A DNA stretch of 64,000 nt. Origin: Cryptomeria japonica (lineage: Eukaryota; Streptophyta; Pinopsida; Cupressales; Cupressaceae). The stretch covers positions 459,076,072 through 459,140,071 of the forward strand of contig NC_081406.1 in assembly GCF_030272615.1 (NCBI RefSeq), written 5' to 3'. Positions 24,878 through 38,400 of this stretch are shown one piece after another (within the stretch, counting starts at the first letter, position 1; every line of letters starts with the position of its first letter). The position numbers and the translations under genes were made by a program. Below the pieces are notes generated by a model that saw only the letters and a program-made list of their open reading frames with translations, was not told where the DNA came from and ran no database searches.

Positions 24878-25936
24878 TGTAGGTCCCAAAGACAACTGTG
24901 AGGGGGGGGGGGGGGGTGAATCAGTTGTGTAATAAATTCAAACCAAAAACTTATTAACCAACTTAATGCTTAATACCAGTAAATTAGTTAAGTATGCTAG
25001 TAGACAATGTTAACAGTAAATTGCTATACCGGTAAGAACTAATGCATGAAACATAAGCACAAAGTCATCTACAACACATGACACCAATATTTGTATGTGG
25101 AAACCCTGTAAGGGAAAAACCATGGTGGGAAACCTTACCCACAATCAGATGATACTACTGCAGATAGTAAGTGTACAAGAGGGGCCTGCACATGCAGAAA
25201 GGCCAACAGCCTAGAGCTCACTGCTCAATCACAAATGGGAGTCACACTGACTACAGTTGGATGGTTAAATCCAATAAGAATGTACTGCACAAAATCGCAT
25301 CTTCATATGCTGGATTCAGTACCAGTGTAATGCTGATATGCTTCCACAAAAACCTAACTTCACCTTCAAATGATGTCTTCGTGTATAGCTCTTCTTAATC
25401 TCACATATACCTTCTCACAATTCTTTTCGTATTCCACACTTGATCTTACGAATAAGATCTTACATTTATACCATACCCTAAGACCAATTTTAGTAGGTCA
25501 GCTCTACAAGATATTACAACAAAAACATTTTACAAATAATATAATATCTGATGCAATAACTGATTAAACATGTTGTCTTAATGCATTTACAACAATAATA
25601 AATCATCTCCATAGCGTGCCATGCTGATCTAGAAAGATAAACCTACTAGTGTAACCCTAGATAACCTGGACCTATTTGCCGGTAAAAGAAAATATGCAAA
25701 TCAGAATATACCAATGATTATTACTTCAAAATAAAGTGTCCACATGATGTCTTCGACATTACCAAGTGTCTTCCATGTCATTCCAGGCACCGGTGAACAT
25801 TATATCCTGCTGGTTAATCATATACCGGTAACTATTGCACAATTTACTGTTTCCCGATGAATGTTGCTGGATCTCTAAAGTAGGTGTATTTAGTAGGTGT
25901 TGACATGAATGACAAAGCCATACAAAAATACCAACA
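24878..25936 (-). repeat. 5' LTR of the 19276-25936 copia element
   Basis: 1059 bp, near-identical partner of 19276-20330. A G-run of about 15 near 24901-24916 is longer than in the partner, as expected for homopolymer slippage. Confidence 0.93.
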
Positions 25937-28900
25937 TAATCTTGGTTAATTTATCATAATATAATGATTATAGTAAGATGTGTTGATTTAGTGCATATCT
26001 GTTAATATGGTTTTCGCAACAGTTGTATGCAAGTTGTTTAGTGTTCCTATTTCGTGTTATTATATTGGGCTAACGCTTTCATTAAGTTTATATATGTATG
26101 CATGTATGACTCTTGGTTGCAGGAGATTTTAGGTACAACGCCGCATGAGTGTGAGGTTTGTCTTCACCTAGATTTGCAGGTTTGAGTGTACCTCTTTAAT
26201 CCTTAGAGTTGGATTAGGTGGTCGTAAGACCCTAGCTGACCATATTCATGCTCAAGTGAGCATCGTCAGTCATCATCGGTATTCCCTTTTGTTTGGGTTT
26301 GCAAGTCGTCTGTCTGATTGACCTTCTTGGTTTGCGTGTTTGGTGTGTATGGTTAAACTGAGTAATTTATTCCCTAGTATTTAATTTGATTAAATATGTG
26401 TTTGTGCATTAAAGATTAATGGACTAAATTAAACATGATTTCTTTATGTGATTTATTGTTAATTTGAATTGCTCGATTTAAATTGGGAGCAAGTTCAATC
26501 AAATGGTTAAATTTAAATATTAAATGTATTATGTTTATTCCTAAGAAAAAAAAGATTTAATTTTAATTGAAATAGAATTAATTTTATCTTCTTGGCATTT
26601 TGGAAATAGAAAGGTTAAATTGAATTAATTGAGAAAATCAATTTTGAATTGAAAAGCAATTTAATTTATTGATATAGTTGGAAAATAAAGATTTTTGTGA
26701 TTTATTTTAAATAAAACTTTTAAATCAAAAAATGGGATTTTTGGTCAAACTTTTCCATATAACCTAGACTTTTGGAAAATATGGGGGATTGAAATTTTCT
26801 GGAGAAAAAAATATTTTTTTTGGAAAATATGTTGGATGAAAGATTTGGGGATTTTGGAAGGAGAAGGATTCCTTGAGCTGCAGGTTGGGGCTCTTCATCA
26901 GATCCTTTCCAGGAATGCTTATTGAGGTACGAATTCTGGTTATCAATTAGTTATTGTTTAAATTTTAAAAAAATGGGCATTGGATGTTCTTCATGCTATT
27001 TGGTTTTAATTTCTCCATTGATTGCCTCAAGGTTATGAATCATTGTGGAATTAGTTGATATTGGTTAAGATTGGCTGATTGCTTGTTTCTTGTATGAAAA
27101 ATGAGCTTCCTTATGCCCAAAAGATTATTTATTTGGTTGGTTATTCCAACAAATCCTTCCAATTTTGGAAACCTCTTCTTGCTGGAAATTTTCATTTTAA
27201 GTCTCAAAATGAGACTGTTTAAAAAAATGAGGGTTTGTCTTTTGGAAAACTTTTTATATTAAAAAAAAACCAAAAAAAACCATGTTGCTGGGAATTGGTT
27301 TTAAGTCTCTGTTAGACTATTTATTTATTTATTTTTACTGTGTTTAGACAGTAATTTATTTTTAAAAATAAAATTAAAAAAATAAAATAAAATAAATTTT
27401 ATATTGGGTAAACCCCCCCCCACCTCGTGGAAAGGGGGTGCTGCGTGTCCCTTTGGGAACAACAACGCTTCCCATGGGGGCTGCGTGCTCCCATGGGGGT
27501 TGCGTGCTCCCATTGGGAAGTAGCGCTTTCCCAAGGGAAGCGTGAGCTCCCAAGGGGGGGGCACACATGGGGGTCCATGTGGGTACCCTCCCCTGTATTT
27601 TTTGTATTCTTGCAAATTAAAATGTTTTTTTTTAATGTTTTTTTTTATTATTTAAAAAAATATATATTTATATAATATTTTCGTTAAAAAGAAATGTTTT
27701 TTATAATATATTTTTTTATATAAATAAATATATATATATAACAATAATTTATTATTATTAATATGTTTTTTAAATTAAATTTTAATAAAGCTTAAATATG
27801 GCAATTAATTAATAAATTACGATTAGTTGTAATTAATTAATTGTATGAGAGGCAATATACATTAATTAATTTTCAAAATTGTATTTTATTATTAATGCAT
27901 ATTTTTGTAATTAAATACTTAATTTGTTAATTCCGCTATTAATTATTAATTTGTTATATTTAATTAATCATGGATTAATAAATATATTCATTAATTAATA
28001 GTTAATTTTAATAATTTTCTTTATATGCTCAAGCAAACAATCTGTTGATTTGGGAATGGATTTTCTTTATTTGGCTTCCTTAAATATGTATATTTCCTTG
28101 ATCTGTATAGTATAAATTGGTTCTGGAAAAGACAAATTTGTAGGATTTATTTTGAACTAGTATGTCAATGATGTTTTAATTGAAGATTAAATTGGTTAAT
28201 GGTTGTCTGATTATATTCATGTGAACTTGGTTTAAGAACTCATTATGGCTTATTATGTGTGTTCGATGCAATGAACCTTAGAGAGTTAGAAAACCAAGAA
28301 CAACCTATACCTAGAGGAGGTAGATAACTGCAATCTGTCTTAGATCATTTAGAAAACTTGATTGACATTTAATGTCTAAATTAATTTGGAGAAAGATTGT
28401 ATCCTCTGGTTATTGCCTATGCGAGTTTAATTTATATATTCACTTTTGCTTCAGTAATGGCAAGCCTTGCTTTGTTTGATTGGACCCTGTCATATGGTTG
28501 ATTTGGATACCTGTTGCAATCCTCAGTGTCGAGTTTGACTGTAGTTTAGTGGTGGTCTCGTATTTGGTCATATCCCTTTTGTGAGTGCCTCTTTTGAGTC
28601 GTGATTGACCAAATGGATGTTCCCTCCTTTTTGAACTCCGTTCATCTGACCATGTGTATTACTTGATTTCTAAGGTCGCTTGAGTATAGTCTTGTGTCGT
28701 ATGGGAAGTGGCTTTCGATTGGGGGCCGCACCCAAAGTGGTTGCTGGGTAACCCATCGAAAGTGAGTCTAATAAGTGATAACCTAATAGTAGATTAGAAT
28801 GTAATCTCTAAGTAAGATAATTGTGCCTCACACATGAGACGAGTGCTAACATAGACTCGACATGTTGTGAGAAGGCCTGAAATGGCAAACCATCATCCTT

Positions 28901-30039
28901 GTCTTCACGAAAGGATGTGTGGGTCCACATGAGGCTTGGATGGGCCAGAGGTTCAGATTAGGTTGCCAGGGTAACCCAGTGTATGGGGCCAAAACTTATG
29001 AAGACCTACCAGGGTAGCCATACCAGGTTGTGTGATGACACTTGTCTCTACGTTCGCTAGTGTGTGTTGATGTATGGTCTTGATAGGAGCACTTTTGTGG
29101 AGTCGTCTTGTTGCTTATGCCCTTGTTAGTACCTGGTTTCATGTTAGACCTTGGGTGGTGATGACTCAGTTTTGTGGATGCTCTTATGGACCTTGTATTA
29201 GCTTCGATTATGTTCAGCTAGATCCTTTCCTTTTTAGGGATCGTTTATGTATTTATTGACCGATGTGGTCGTTTGTATATTGATTATGTTTCGCCTTGAT
29301 GGCAGGATTATAAATTATGAGAACCTCATGTATTTGTAACTTTATTAATTATCAAAGGGGTTGTACAGTTGAGCAGACCTAGAGATATAGCCCTTTAGGG
29401 GTGAACTCCGAGATCATCTTGTTGTTATGTGATGCTTTTGTCCTTATGTTTCATGTTTAGTGTTATCATGTATGAATAGCTTATGTTAGAATGCATAAGT
29501 GGATAAGATGGAATTAACTTTAAATGCTTATATGCAGTCCTTTCTTAAATGCAATAAATTGGAATATGAAAGAATGTAGCCTAGGATAATGGATTATATT
29601 CAATCATTATTAACGAAATTAAGTGTGCATGAAAGATCTCATATGTTTATGACGAAATTCTAGTGTGTTAGAATATTAGATGCATGGCTTATATTTTAAT
29701 GAAAAGCTTGAATATAAGGTATGAATGAATCATAATGGATAGACATTAGCATGCGATTTATATTTTCATCTATCTAAAAGAAATTATCCTTGTTTAGGAA
29801 TTCTCTCGTTATAGGATAATCAACTTATTGGATTAATTGTGTGAGTTAAGTGAATTGTATAATTAAGTAATCATGTTGGGAAACTCTTTAGGTGGTAGTT
29901 GATGTCTTTCACTATGTAATCTGAATCTTTGATATCTTGTTGTATCTTAATGTTGTGTAACTTTAAAAAAAGAAAATTATTGCACTCTATTCTTGTGTTA
30001 TGGCTTTATCCCTTCGGGGTTTCCTGGCGGGGCATTACA
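25937..30039. repeat. Main body of the large solo-LTR-like unit
   Basis: AT-rich non-coding sequence. 27410-27590 is a GC-rich island of imperfect repeats built on CTGCGTGCTCCCATGGGGG. 27600-28010 is extreme A/T with TTAATTAAT runs. 28450-29450 is more balanced. Open frames in the GC island exist on both strands but are repeat translations. No gene is recognised. Confidence 0.6.
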
Positions 30040-30044
30040 ACAAG

Positions 30045-31112
30045 CATGCAGTTTTGCACTTCAACGAATTCATGACATGACAAGATTATGATTGAGAAAA
30101 CATAAAAACATCTGATCGACTTATTAAAACTAAACACATTAACTGTGAAAAAAAAAAACATTCGGCATGAAACATATTGTTTGCTTGTTTACCTATTTTC
30201 TCTTGATTGTTTCTGATTTTCTTTTTTGGTGACATATCTTTTAGCTTTTCCAGAATGTCTTTGACTAGAAATTTTATCTCCAGGATGTCATTGACTATAA
30301 AGGCGAGGATGGGGCATGTTCACTTGTTTGCTGCTTGTGGGATATTCCTTAGGAATATGATGACATGTCTTAGGGCATGATCGCTTAAGATCATCAAGGA
30401 CATATTGGTCTGATACACATTGAGGCATTCCTTTACTGTTTGATATATTTTCTTTCTCATAATTGGTGTGACTGATTCATTTGGGTCTAATTGATATGCA
30501 AATGATTTTTTGCCTTTTGCTATAATAAGATCGATGATGATACAAGCACTTCAGAAGCACAAGAATTCTCATCACTTTTATATCCTCTTTCTCATCATTC
30601 TCATGATCATTACTTTTCTCTTCTCATCCTCCTTCTCATCTATCTTTTTCATCATTTCTTTCATCATCTTCTTCATTCTTCTTATTCTAGTGTGGTCAAT
30701 CAAATACTTTATCTAATTGATGCAATGTCTTTGAATCTTTAATCTCTTTATCAACCACCTTTCTTCTTGTGCTAGCATCAATCCCTATCAACTTAATTAG
30801 CTCAATTAGCTTAATCAGCTTATCAATTCGACTATACTGTTCATTTCCATCAATTGTTCAGTTACGCCTCATCAACTGTGGATTTCTATTAAATGTACAT
30901 CTCAATCTAATCACTTGTGCAATATCAATCATCGAATATTCTCTCTTGTGATCTATTGAGAGATCAATCTCCATCATTATGTTCGATCAATCTTTCGAGG
31001 GGGCATAGCCAATCAATCATTATCCTTACCAAGACACCTCTGGGGCATATATCAGTTGATCATTTTCTTTGAAACAATGTGACAAGCTGCATTGTCTCAA
31101 AGAGGGGCAAAA
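30045..31112 (+). other. 3' untranslated region of a gypsy element with polypurine tract
   Basis: The stretch ends AAAGAGGGGCAAAA (31099-31112), a polypurine tract directly before an LTR start. It includes a pyrimidine-rich CATCTTTTTCATC block (about 30570-30700) and the GGGGGCATAG and TGGGGCATAT motifs often found just upstream of gypsy 3' LTRs. No coding domain survives. Confidence 0.6.
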
Positions 31113-32279
31113 TGTAGACACATAAAAATTTCCATTAATTTGTCCTCATTTAATTTTAAATTTCTCCGAACATTGGCCAAGTCCTTATTATTACATTATT
31201 ATTTCTCCATAATTCATTATTCATAATTTCCATCTTTTATTATATTATTATTAATATCTTATCATTTATCCATTAAAGTTATTAAATAAAATATTATATC
31301 ATATTCATGCATACACCTTCATGCATTCACGTTATACACATTTCTCTATTTATTTAATAAAACCCTTAAATATCTCCTCCTACCACTTACCATTTCCCAT
31401 TTACCACTCATCTTCCCTATACCACTCATCTTGCATTATCCCATATTCATCTGACAACATGAACTCGCCAGGAGAAAATTTATTTAAACAAGGCCCCCTC
31501 TCTTATTTGGGAATCTCATCTTTATTCATCGAACTTATGTCAATTTGCATCCCATTATCTTAACATCTTATCCGCTATCTTTGCATTCTCAAATCTTGAT
31601 TTCCTCATAGCTTTTTGCATAAGTGCTTCTGAGAGAAAATATATATTAAATGTAAAATCTTGGGGAATAGGAGTGCAATGGAGTGGATTTTTGTTGCACG
31701 CATGTGTGTTTTAGCTTAGATATTTGCTTTTGCATGTGTGTGTTTTGCAGGTACTTCATTGTTGGATGTTGGAAGATTGAATCTTGTATTCAATCCATTT
31801 CCTCCATCTACACTTATAAATATCCCCCACTTTGGAGCACAAAGGATCCCATCCCATATTAATTTAGGCATTGTTACTATAGGCATATCCATTCTAGAAT
31901 ATCATTTGAGCATTGTTGTTATAGGCAATTTCATCTTAGATCTAGTTTAATTTGATCATTTTCTAGCTTAATTGCATTAGCATCATAGTTTAATCATGCA
32001 TATCATTAGCTTAATTATACTATTGGATCAGTCTATCATAATCAGTCTCATCTAGCTTTCATATCATCATCATTTCAAATCCTTTGTCTACGTGTAGTCA
32101 AGTCACTGGGATTGCTTATCCAAATCTAAGAGAAAATCCATACTCACATCTCTTAGGAGGTGATAGGTCTCTTTGTCATGGTTTATCTTTTGTTTGATTT
32201 TAATTTGCTAGCCATGCTTGTAATGATCTATGGAGTGTTTGTTTTGTAGCTATAGCAATCCTACTTCACACGCACGACA
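31113..32279 (+). repeat. 3' LTR of a gypsy element, + strand
   Basis: Begins TGTAGACACATAAAAATT after the polypurine tract; the end is placed at CGCACGACA (32279). The same 5' terminal motif, TGTAGACACMTAAAAAT, opens the LTR at 47864-48994 on the other strand, which suggests related families. The end point is approximate. Confidence 0.65.
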
Positions 32280-34039
32280 ATATCTATTACCATATTTGGT
32301 TGTTCAGATGTTTTTGGTACTATATTGCTAGATGATTTTGTGTTAGTTTCTTGTAGAAGTTGCCTCATATCTTCACCATCTGATTCCATACTAGGATATG
32401 TTGGTGCTCTCCTGCTTCTTTGAGATGAAGAGGGAAATACTCATATTGTTAATAAATTATGAGGTATGTATTTTGAGGGTATCCTAGGCTTGTTCAATAT
32501 ATCTAGTGTACGTTGCCTTGCCTCTGTTATCTTTGGTACATGTTTATATCCCAAACCTTGATCATTTGGGTTTTCATGTGGTAAAACAGGTTCTAATCTG
32601 CCTTGCTTCTTTAATCCCAATCCTGTGGTACCATCATGCCCATGTTTTTGTAGCATCTTGAAACTATTGCCATATTTGTGTAGAGGTAACTTTGGTATTG
32701 TCATGTCGTCTTCTTCTCTATATATCCATTAATTAAAATCTCCCTTTAGAGATTCTTCTTGTAAGTCTCCCCATCTAATGAAAGAGTATGAATCTGAGTA
32801 CTTCAATATCTCTTTTCCTTTATCTTGCTTCATCACTATGTTCTGAGGCTTCCCAAAAGACCTAGGCAAAAGGGATGATTGTCTGCCATTCAAGGTACTT
32901 GAAATGGAATATTACCCACAACCAACTTCCTTAATTTGTAAAGAAGATGTGGTAGGTGTATTTTTTTCTATTTTTGTGACTTTCAACGATTCCAATTGTA
33001 AGTGAAGTGGAGATGTTTGATTGTTTGGTACTTGATTGTCTATGCTTGCCCTTAAATAATTGCAGTGTTGAAAAGGGTTTGGGCTGCCATGAATGGTGAT
33101 CTCAATGCCATTGTATGGGAAATTCACACATTGTTAAAAAGTTGAAGGTACTTCCTGCATGGCATGTATCCATTAACGACCTAATAGAATATTGTACCCC
33201 AATTCTTTGTTTAGGACATGAAAGGTGATGTTTGTTGTGACTGGTCTTATTTGTATTGGCAAAGTCACTACACCCTTAGAAGGGTGTTCCTCATCATCAT
33301 AAGCTTTGATATTGATTCTTTTAGTAGAATCAATATAATGTTCAAAATATCCTAAAGCTTTAATCAAATGCAATGTGTGTATGTTAAGGCTAGCTCCACC
33401 ATCTATAAATACTCTTTGAACTTTCTTTTGGTCAATCAAAGCTTTCAAGTGTAAGGGATCATTATGCATGGGTCAATATGTAGGTACATCCTGCTTAGTG
33501 AATGCGACCTTTGAAGTTTCCAAGTTTCCAACCATGGAATGGAATGTGTTCTTGTTAATATCTCTGGCAACAATTGAATCTTGTAATGCTTTGTCAAGGA
33601 CTGCCTTATGAGCTGGTGAGATGCGCAGTAACTCAAATAATAAAATTTGAGGTAGATTTCGCTTCAACTGATCCACCATATTGTAAATGCTATTTGTTGA
33701 AGGGGGATTTGAAGTTACCCCTTGCAATGTGACCTTTGATCTTCTAGTGGTGACAACCACTATGTCATATACTCCACTAAGTTTGTTTATGGCATAATAA
33801 AATGCAACATTAGTATAATTGGCATTATTGTTTTGTGCATTGGAACTAGAAGCCTTTTCTTTGATCTTTGAAGATGGTATGATCTATGTTTGGTGTCTTA
33901 CTAGAATCCATAGTAATGTCGCCTTGATCAATGAGATCTTGTATGAGGTTCTCTAGTTTGTAGCAACTTGTTGTATTATGACCTTTATTGCGGTGGTATT
34001 CACAGAAATCATTGTCATTCCACCAAGCAGGCTTAAATG
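32280..34039 (-). pseudogene. Ty3/gypsy gag C-terminus, protease and G-patch (broken)
   Basis: Minus strand. A gag zinc-binding motif CEYHRNKGHNTTSC (about 34010-33970) is followed by a short linker and a retropepsin. The retropepsin (about 33470-33170) has VFIDGGASLNI, where the usual D-S/T-G is D-G-G, and the flap/exit segment GYNILLGR. Farther on, 32704-32441 encodes a G-patch-like glycine segment (HGHDGTTGLGLKKQG, then GLGY), known downstream of protease in some plant gypsy elements. RT and integrase are absent; the sequence meets a + strand LTR at 32279. The gag portion is the continuation of the part ending at 41231, across the copia insertion. Confidence 0.8.
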
Positions 34040-35388
34040 TGTTGGCATATGATGAACCGACATGTTGATATGATGATAATGTATGTTGTCATTGATGTCA
34101 ATAAGTGTAAGTGAACTGGTATGTAGATTGGAAGAAGTTGGTGAACCGGTATGAAGAAATGTGAAGTGAACCGGTGTTAGGGTTTCACTGAGTGTGACTA
34201 TCAGTTGGTAGTCTTAGTTATAGGGTTTCCAGTTTGGAAATCTCACTTGTGCGATGCAGCCGATGACATTCTATGTTAAGTTAGCTAAGAGATGAAGATG
34301 AGATCGTGATGCCATGTCAACTTTGTGCACGTGAAGGATTTCCTTGAGGATCTTGCATGAGAAGATCGACTACATTAAATGTCTACCTTGGGAATGAACA
34401 TTCTTATTAGCAGTATGAGAAGAAAGTGTGATGTGTTACTGATTTCTATGTGCGGTGAAGATTAGACGATGCATATTGTCTTGTGATATGTTTGAAATTG
34501 TATTTCTCTATGCAAAGTGTTTGGACGGTTAGGATTGGACCGCTTGTATTGTAAACCTAAAATGCTTAGGGTTTAGGGTTTATGCTACCAACCTAATTGT
34601 TGTCTATAAGGTCGATGATGTTTGTTATTGTAAGTTGTTGGCAAATGTTGTGTGTGTATCCAAGCAATGAGAAACTTGCTAAACCAATAAGAGAAAACTA
34701 CAGAGTGTGATTGCAGAAGTAGAGGAACTGAAAAGGATCTGTCTTACAATATAGTGTTTTTATCATATCAAAGCTTTACCTATTGTATTCTAACCATTTC
34801 AACAGAAGGAAAATCCCTTTGTCGGGTAGCTTTAATAGGCTTACTGTAAATCCTCTAACCAGGTGACTCAAGATTCATTGAGTTCTTCAAATCCTCTAGC
34901 AAGGTAACTTTTAACAGGGTTTCAACCTTTAACAGTTTATATAGCCATCCCTTAACCGGGTGATCTTTAATAGGATCGGTATTCAAAAACAAGCTTGTGG
35001 GTATTCATCCCGACCATGGTTTTTCTCATTTGGGTTTCCATGTGAAAAATTTGTGTGTCATGTGTTGTGCATTTTTCATGTGATGATTAAGTGTTCTTTG
35101 TTTAAGTGATTATGCATGTAGAGCTAATGGTTATGGTATTGGTGACACACCACATGCATATGTTTATGGGTAAAGTAGTTATCAAGTATTCAATGTATTT
35201 GAAGTGTTTAGACTTACTAGTCTATGTTGTTTGAAGTCTTACTGTGTTTAACCAGTATTGCCATGGTTAAGTTTAGTAATGAAGACAATCGGTTAGTGTT
35301 GTTTTAGCTTGAAAAGATTGTTAGAAAGTATTTGACTGTACTGATTCAGCCCCCCCCTCTCAGTAATAGTTAGGGAATCTGTTGTTCA
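34040..35388 (+). repeat. 5' LTR of the 34040-41230 copia element
   Basis: 1349 bp. It includes the block ACCATGGTTTTTCTCATTTG (about 35022), the C-tract GATTCAGCCCCCCCCTCTCAG (about 35343) and the end GTTGTTCA at 35388. Confidence 0.9.
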
Positions 35389-35403
35389 TCATTATTCATC
35401 AAT

Positions 35404-35415
35404 TGGTATTAGAGC
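35404..35415 (+). promoter_or_regulatory. Primer-binding site, one mismatch
   Basis: TGGTATTAGAGC, one C-to-T change from the initiator tRNA-Met complement. It lies 15 bases after the inferred LTR end. Confidence 0.85.
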
Positions 35416-35472
35416 AACTCCAGGTCCGCGGTGATATAAGCTTAACCACTTGAGGTAAAATATCCCACCTTA

Positions 35473-38400
35473 ATGATGAAGAGGGAAGGTCCTAAGTTTA
35501 ATAGAGATAACTTCAAAATATGGAAGGACAAAATGAAGATCTATATCAAGAGTTTGGGTGCTCAACACTAGAGCTATGTTGAAAATGTCTATGTAATTCC
35601 CACTAGCACTTTAACTGATGATAAAAAAAGAGAGATTCAAGAAAATGGGAAAGTCATGGAATCCCTGATTAGCATTTTGTCTGATATTGAGTTCATTGAT
35701 GTACAAGATAAGGACATTCCTAAAGATGTATGGGACACATTGGAAACTATTTATGGCGGTGATGAGTATGTTAGACAATCTAAGGAAGAGAGCCTTAGAG
35801 GAAAATTTGAAGACATGAGGATGGTTGAAGGTGAGACCATTCAACAATATGGCATAAGAATCAAGACTGTTGTTGGAGATATCAAGAAAATTGGTCGAAC
35901 AATTGATGATGCCACCATTGTCAGTAAAGTCTTGAGATCATTGTTACCGGTCCATGCAATTAGAGTTGCTTCTATTCAGGAACTCAGGTCTATTGACAAA
36001 CCCAAGGTATCCTTAGACTCTATCATTGCAAAGTTAACTGCATATGAGTTGAATAGCTATGATGGCAGTGTTCAAAAGACTGAGTCATCTTTTAGAGAAT
36101 CTATTGCACCAATTGAAAAAGGAAAAGAAGCAAGTAGCAGTTATGAATCCATGCAAAGAAGAGGTATGGATGATGAAAAAATTCTAATTGAGTTTGAAGC
36201 TCTTCTTGCCAAGAGACTTCCAAAAGGTACTGGAAAATTCAGAGGTAAGCTTCCTTTAAAATCTTTTTCCTACAATAAGATAGGACACATAGCTATTAAC
36301 TGTCCTAACAATGAGAATAAGGATAAACTAGATAGGTTTAGAAAGTATAAAGGAGGAAATATAAGAAATTGTCTTGTTGCAGTGGATGAAGATATTACTG
36401 ATGAAGAATCTGAGGATGAAGAAAATGAAGACATGGTATTTGTAGCTGTAAAGGAAGAAGTGTTTGACAAGAAAGAACTTGTCTCTTGCATTGACAACTC
36501 TAATGAGTGGATAATTGATAGTGGTTGTTCTCACCACATGACTGGTGATAGGAGAAAGTTTTTGTCTCTAGAAGAATATGATGGAGGTGCTGTTAGTTTT
36601 GGCAATGATGCACCATGTTTGGTGAAAGGTAAAGGATCCATTTCACTGACTAGAAAAAGTAGTGTAGATGATGTCTACTGGGTAGAAGGTCTTGAGCATA
36701 ACCCATTGAGTGTTGCTTAGCTAAATGATAAAGGAATCATTCTAGAATTCAAAGGTGGAGTCAGCAATATAAATGGTAAAAGTGGTGAACTTTTTGCCAT
36801 CGATAAGTAAACTAGAGGTAACCTATTTTAGTTGAATGCCAAGATAAGTCGGTGCCTGATGGCGAAGTTTGATGACAGTTGGATTTGGCATAGGAGACTT
36901 TGTCATATGAACTTTGATAATATTGTAAAGGCTAGTAAGATCAAGGCAGTAAGAGGATTGCCTTTGCCAAACAAACCAGATAATTCTTTGTGCAGAGAAT
37001 GTCAACTTGGGAAGATGTCTTCCTCAACTTTCAAAGTTAAGTCTTTTTCAGCAGAAAACTTACTTGATCTTGTGCATACTGATTTGTGTGCTTCTATGAA
37101 AACTAGAAGTATTCAGGGAGATAGGTATTTCATGATTCTTACTGATGACTTCTCAAGAATGATGTGGGTCACATTCTTGAAAGACAAGTCTGAGGCATTT
37201 GGAAAGTTAAAAGCCTTTAGAGCATTAGTAGAGAAGGAAAGTCATCAAAAGATAAAATGCCTAAGAACTGATCAAGGAGGTGAATTCACTTTTGATGAAT
37301 TCAACAAGTACTATGAAGATAGTGGTATCAAGAGGAAGTTGTTTCCCCCAAGGACACCACAAAAAAATGGCATAGCAAAAAGGAATAACAGGACTGTAAT
37401 TGAAGCGGCTAGAACAGTGTTGATCCAAGGAAAGGTTACTCACACTTTTTGGAGAGAAGTGGTGAGCACTGCAGTCTATACTATGAACTGGGTACTCATC
37501 AAGAAAGGTAGAGTTAAAATCCCTTATGAGTATTGGACCAGGAAAACTCCCACTGTGAGTTATTTTAAAGTGTTTTCTAGTAAGTGTTGTATCAAGAGAG
37601 GTGAGCATCTGAGCAAATTTGATGCTAAAAGTGATGAAGGAATATTTCTAGGATATTCCACTAAGAGCAAAGCTCTCAAGTGCTACAACAATAAAACACG
37701 GAAAATTGTTGAGAGTATCAATGTTAGGGTTGATAAATCCCCTGAAAAACCTAAGGAAACCTACAGGGAAGAAGTGGAAGATGAACCACGTATAGCCTTC
37801 TAGGAACTGGTTAAGAAAGAAACAAGTAAATATCTCAGTGTTCCTGTACTAATAGAAGTTGCAGTAGGAGAAGAAGAAGAGGTAAGTGAAGAAGAAGAAG
37901 AAAAACTAGCAGCACAAGCTAGAGTCATTCCTAGGTATGTAAAATTGCATCATGATCTGAAGCAAATCATAGGAGATAAAGATGCAGGGATACTCACAAG
38001 AAGAAAGGTGAAAGAAAACTCTTGCATGATTTCCGAATTAGAGCCCAAGACTTCCAGAGAAGCACTTACATATGCAGACTGGATTAAAGCAATGGAAGAG
38101 GAGCTAGACCAAATAGAAAAGAATGCAACATGGTCCTTGGTACCCAGACCAGAACACAAGAATATCATAGGTACCAAATGGGTCTTCAGGAATAAGCTAA
38201 ATGATGAAGGCATAGTTGTGAGGAACAAGGCAAGACTTGTATGCAAAGGATATGCTCAGGAAGAGGGAGAAGACTATGGAGAAACCTTTGCTCCTGTGGC
38301 TAGACTAGAAGGTGTCTGAATGCTACTTGCATTTGCAGCATTTAAGGGATTTAAGGTTTATCAGATGGATGTGAAGTCTACGTTTTTCAATGGAATCCTA

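Larger units (their letters stand above)
19276..25936 (-). mobile_element. Complete Ty1/copia retrotransposon
   Basis: LTRs at 19276-20330 and 24878-25936, both TGTAGGTCCC...TACCAACA, very similar by eye. The PBS is at 24864-24875, the polypurine tract at 20331-20342, and gag-pol on the minus strand. Flanks are TCATC (19271-19275) and TAATC (25937-25941), a target-site duplication with one mismatch. It is inserted 43 bp inside the large solo-LTR-like unit. The polypurine/LTR junction resembles the SIRE/Maximus-type group of plant copia elements (family assignment is inference). Confidence 0.95.
19233..30039. mobile_element. Solo-LTR-like unit of about 4.1 kb, split by a copia element
   Basis: The ends are TGTAGTACCCCTGCC (19233) and GGCGGGGCATTACA (30039). 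These form an imperfect inverted repeat with the TG...CA termini of an LTR. Identical 5-bp sequences ACAAG lie outside at 19228-19232 and 30040-30044. Subtracting the copia element at 19276-25936 leaves about 4.1 kb with no coding homology. The simplest reading is a solo LTR from a long-LTR Ty3/gypsy-type element. A large non-coding element without internal domains is the alternative. Confidence 0.75.

Noticed and set aside
27325-27675. Pro/Gly-rich open frames on both strands
   Set aside because: They come from the GC-rich repeat island of a non-coding LTR-like unit; neither resembles a protein family.
30510-30951. Hydrophobic open frames (Phe/Ile/Ser-rich)
   Set aside because: They arise from the pyrimidine-rich 3' untranslated region upstream of the gypsy polypurine tract; there is no membrane-protein homology.
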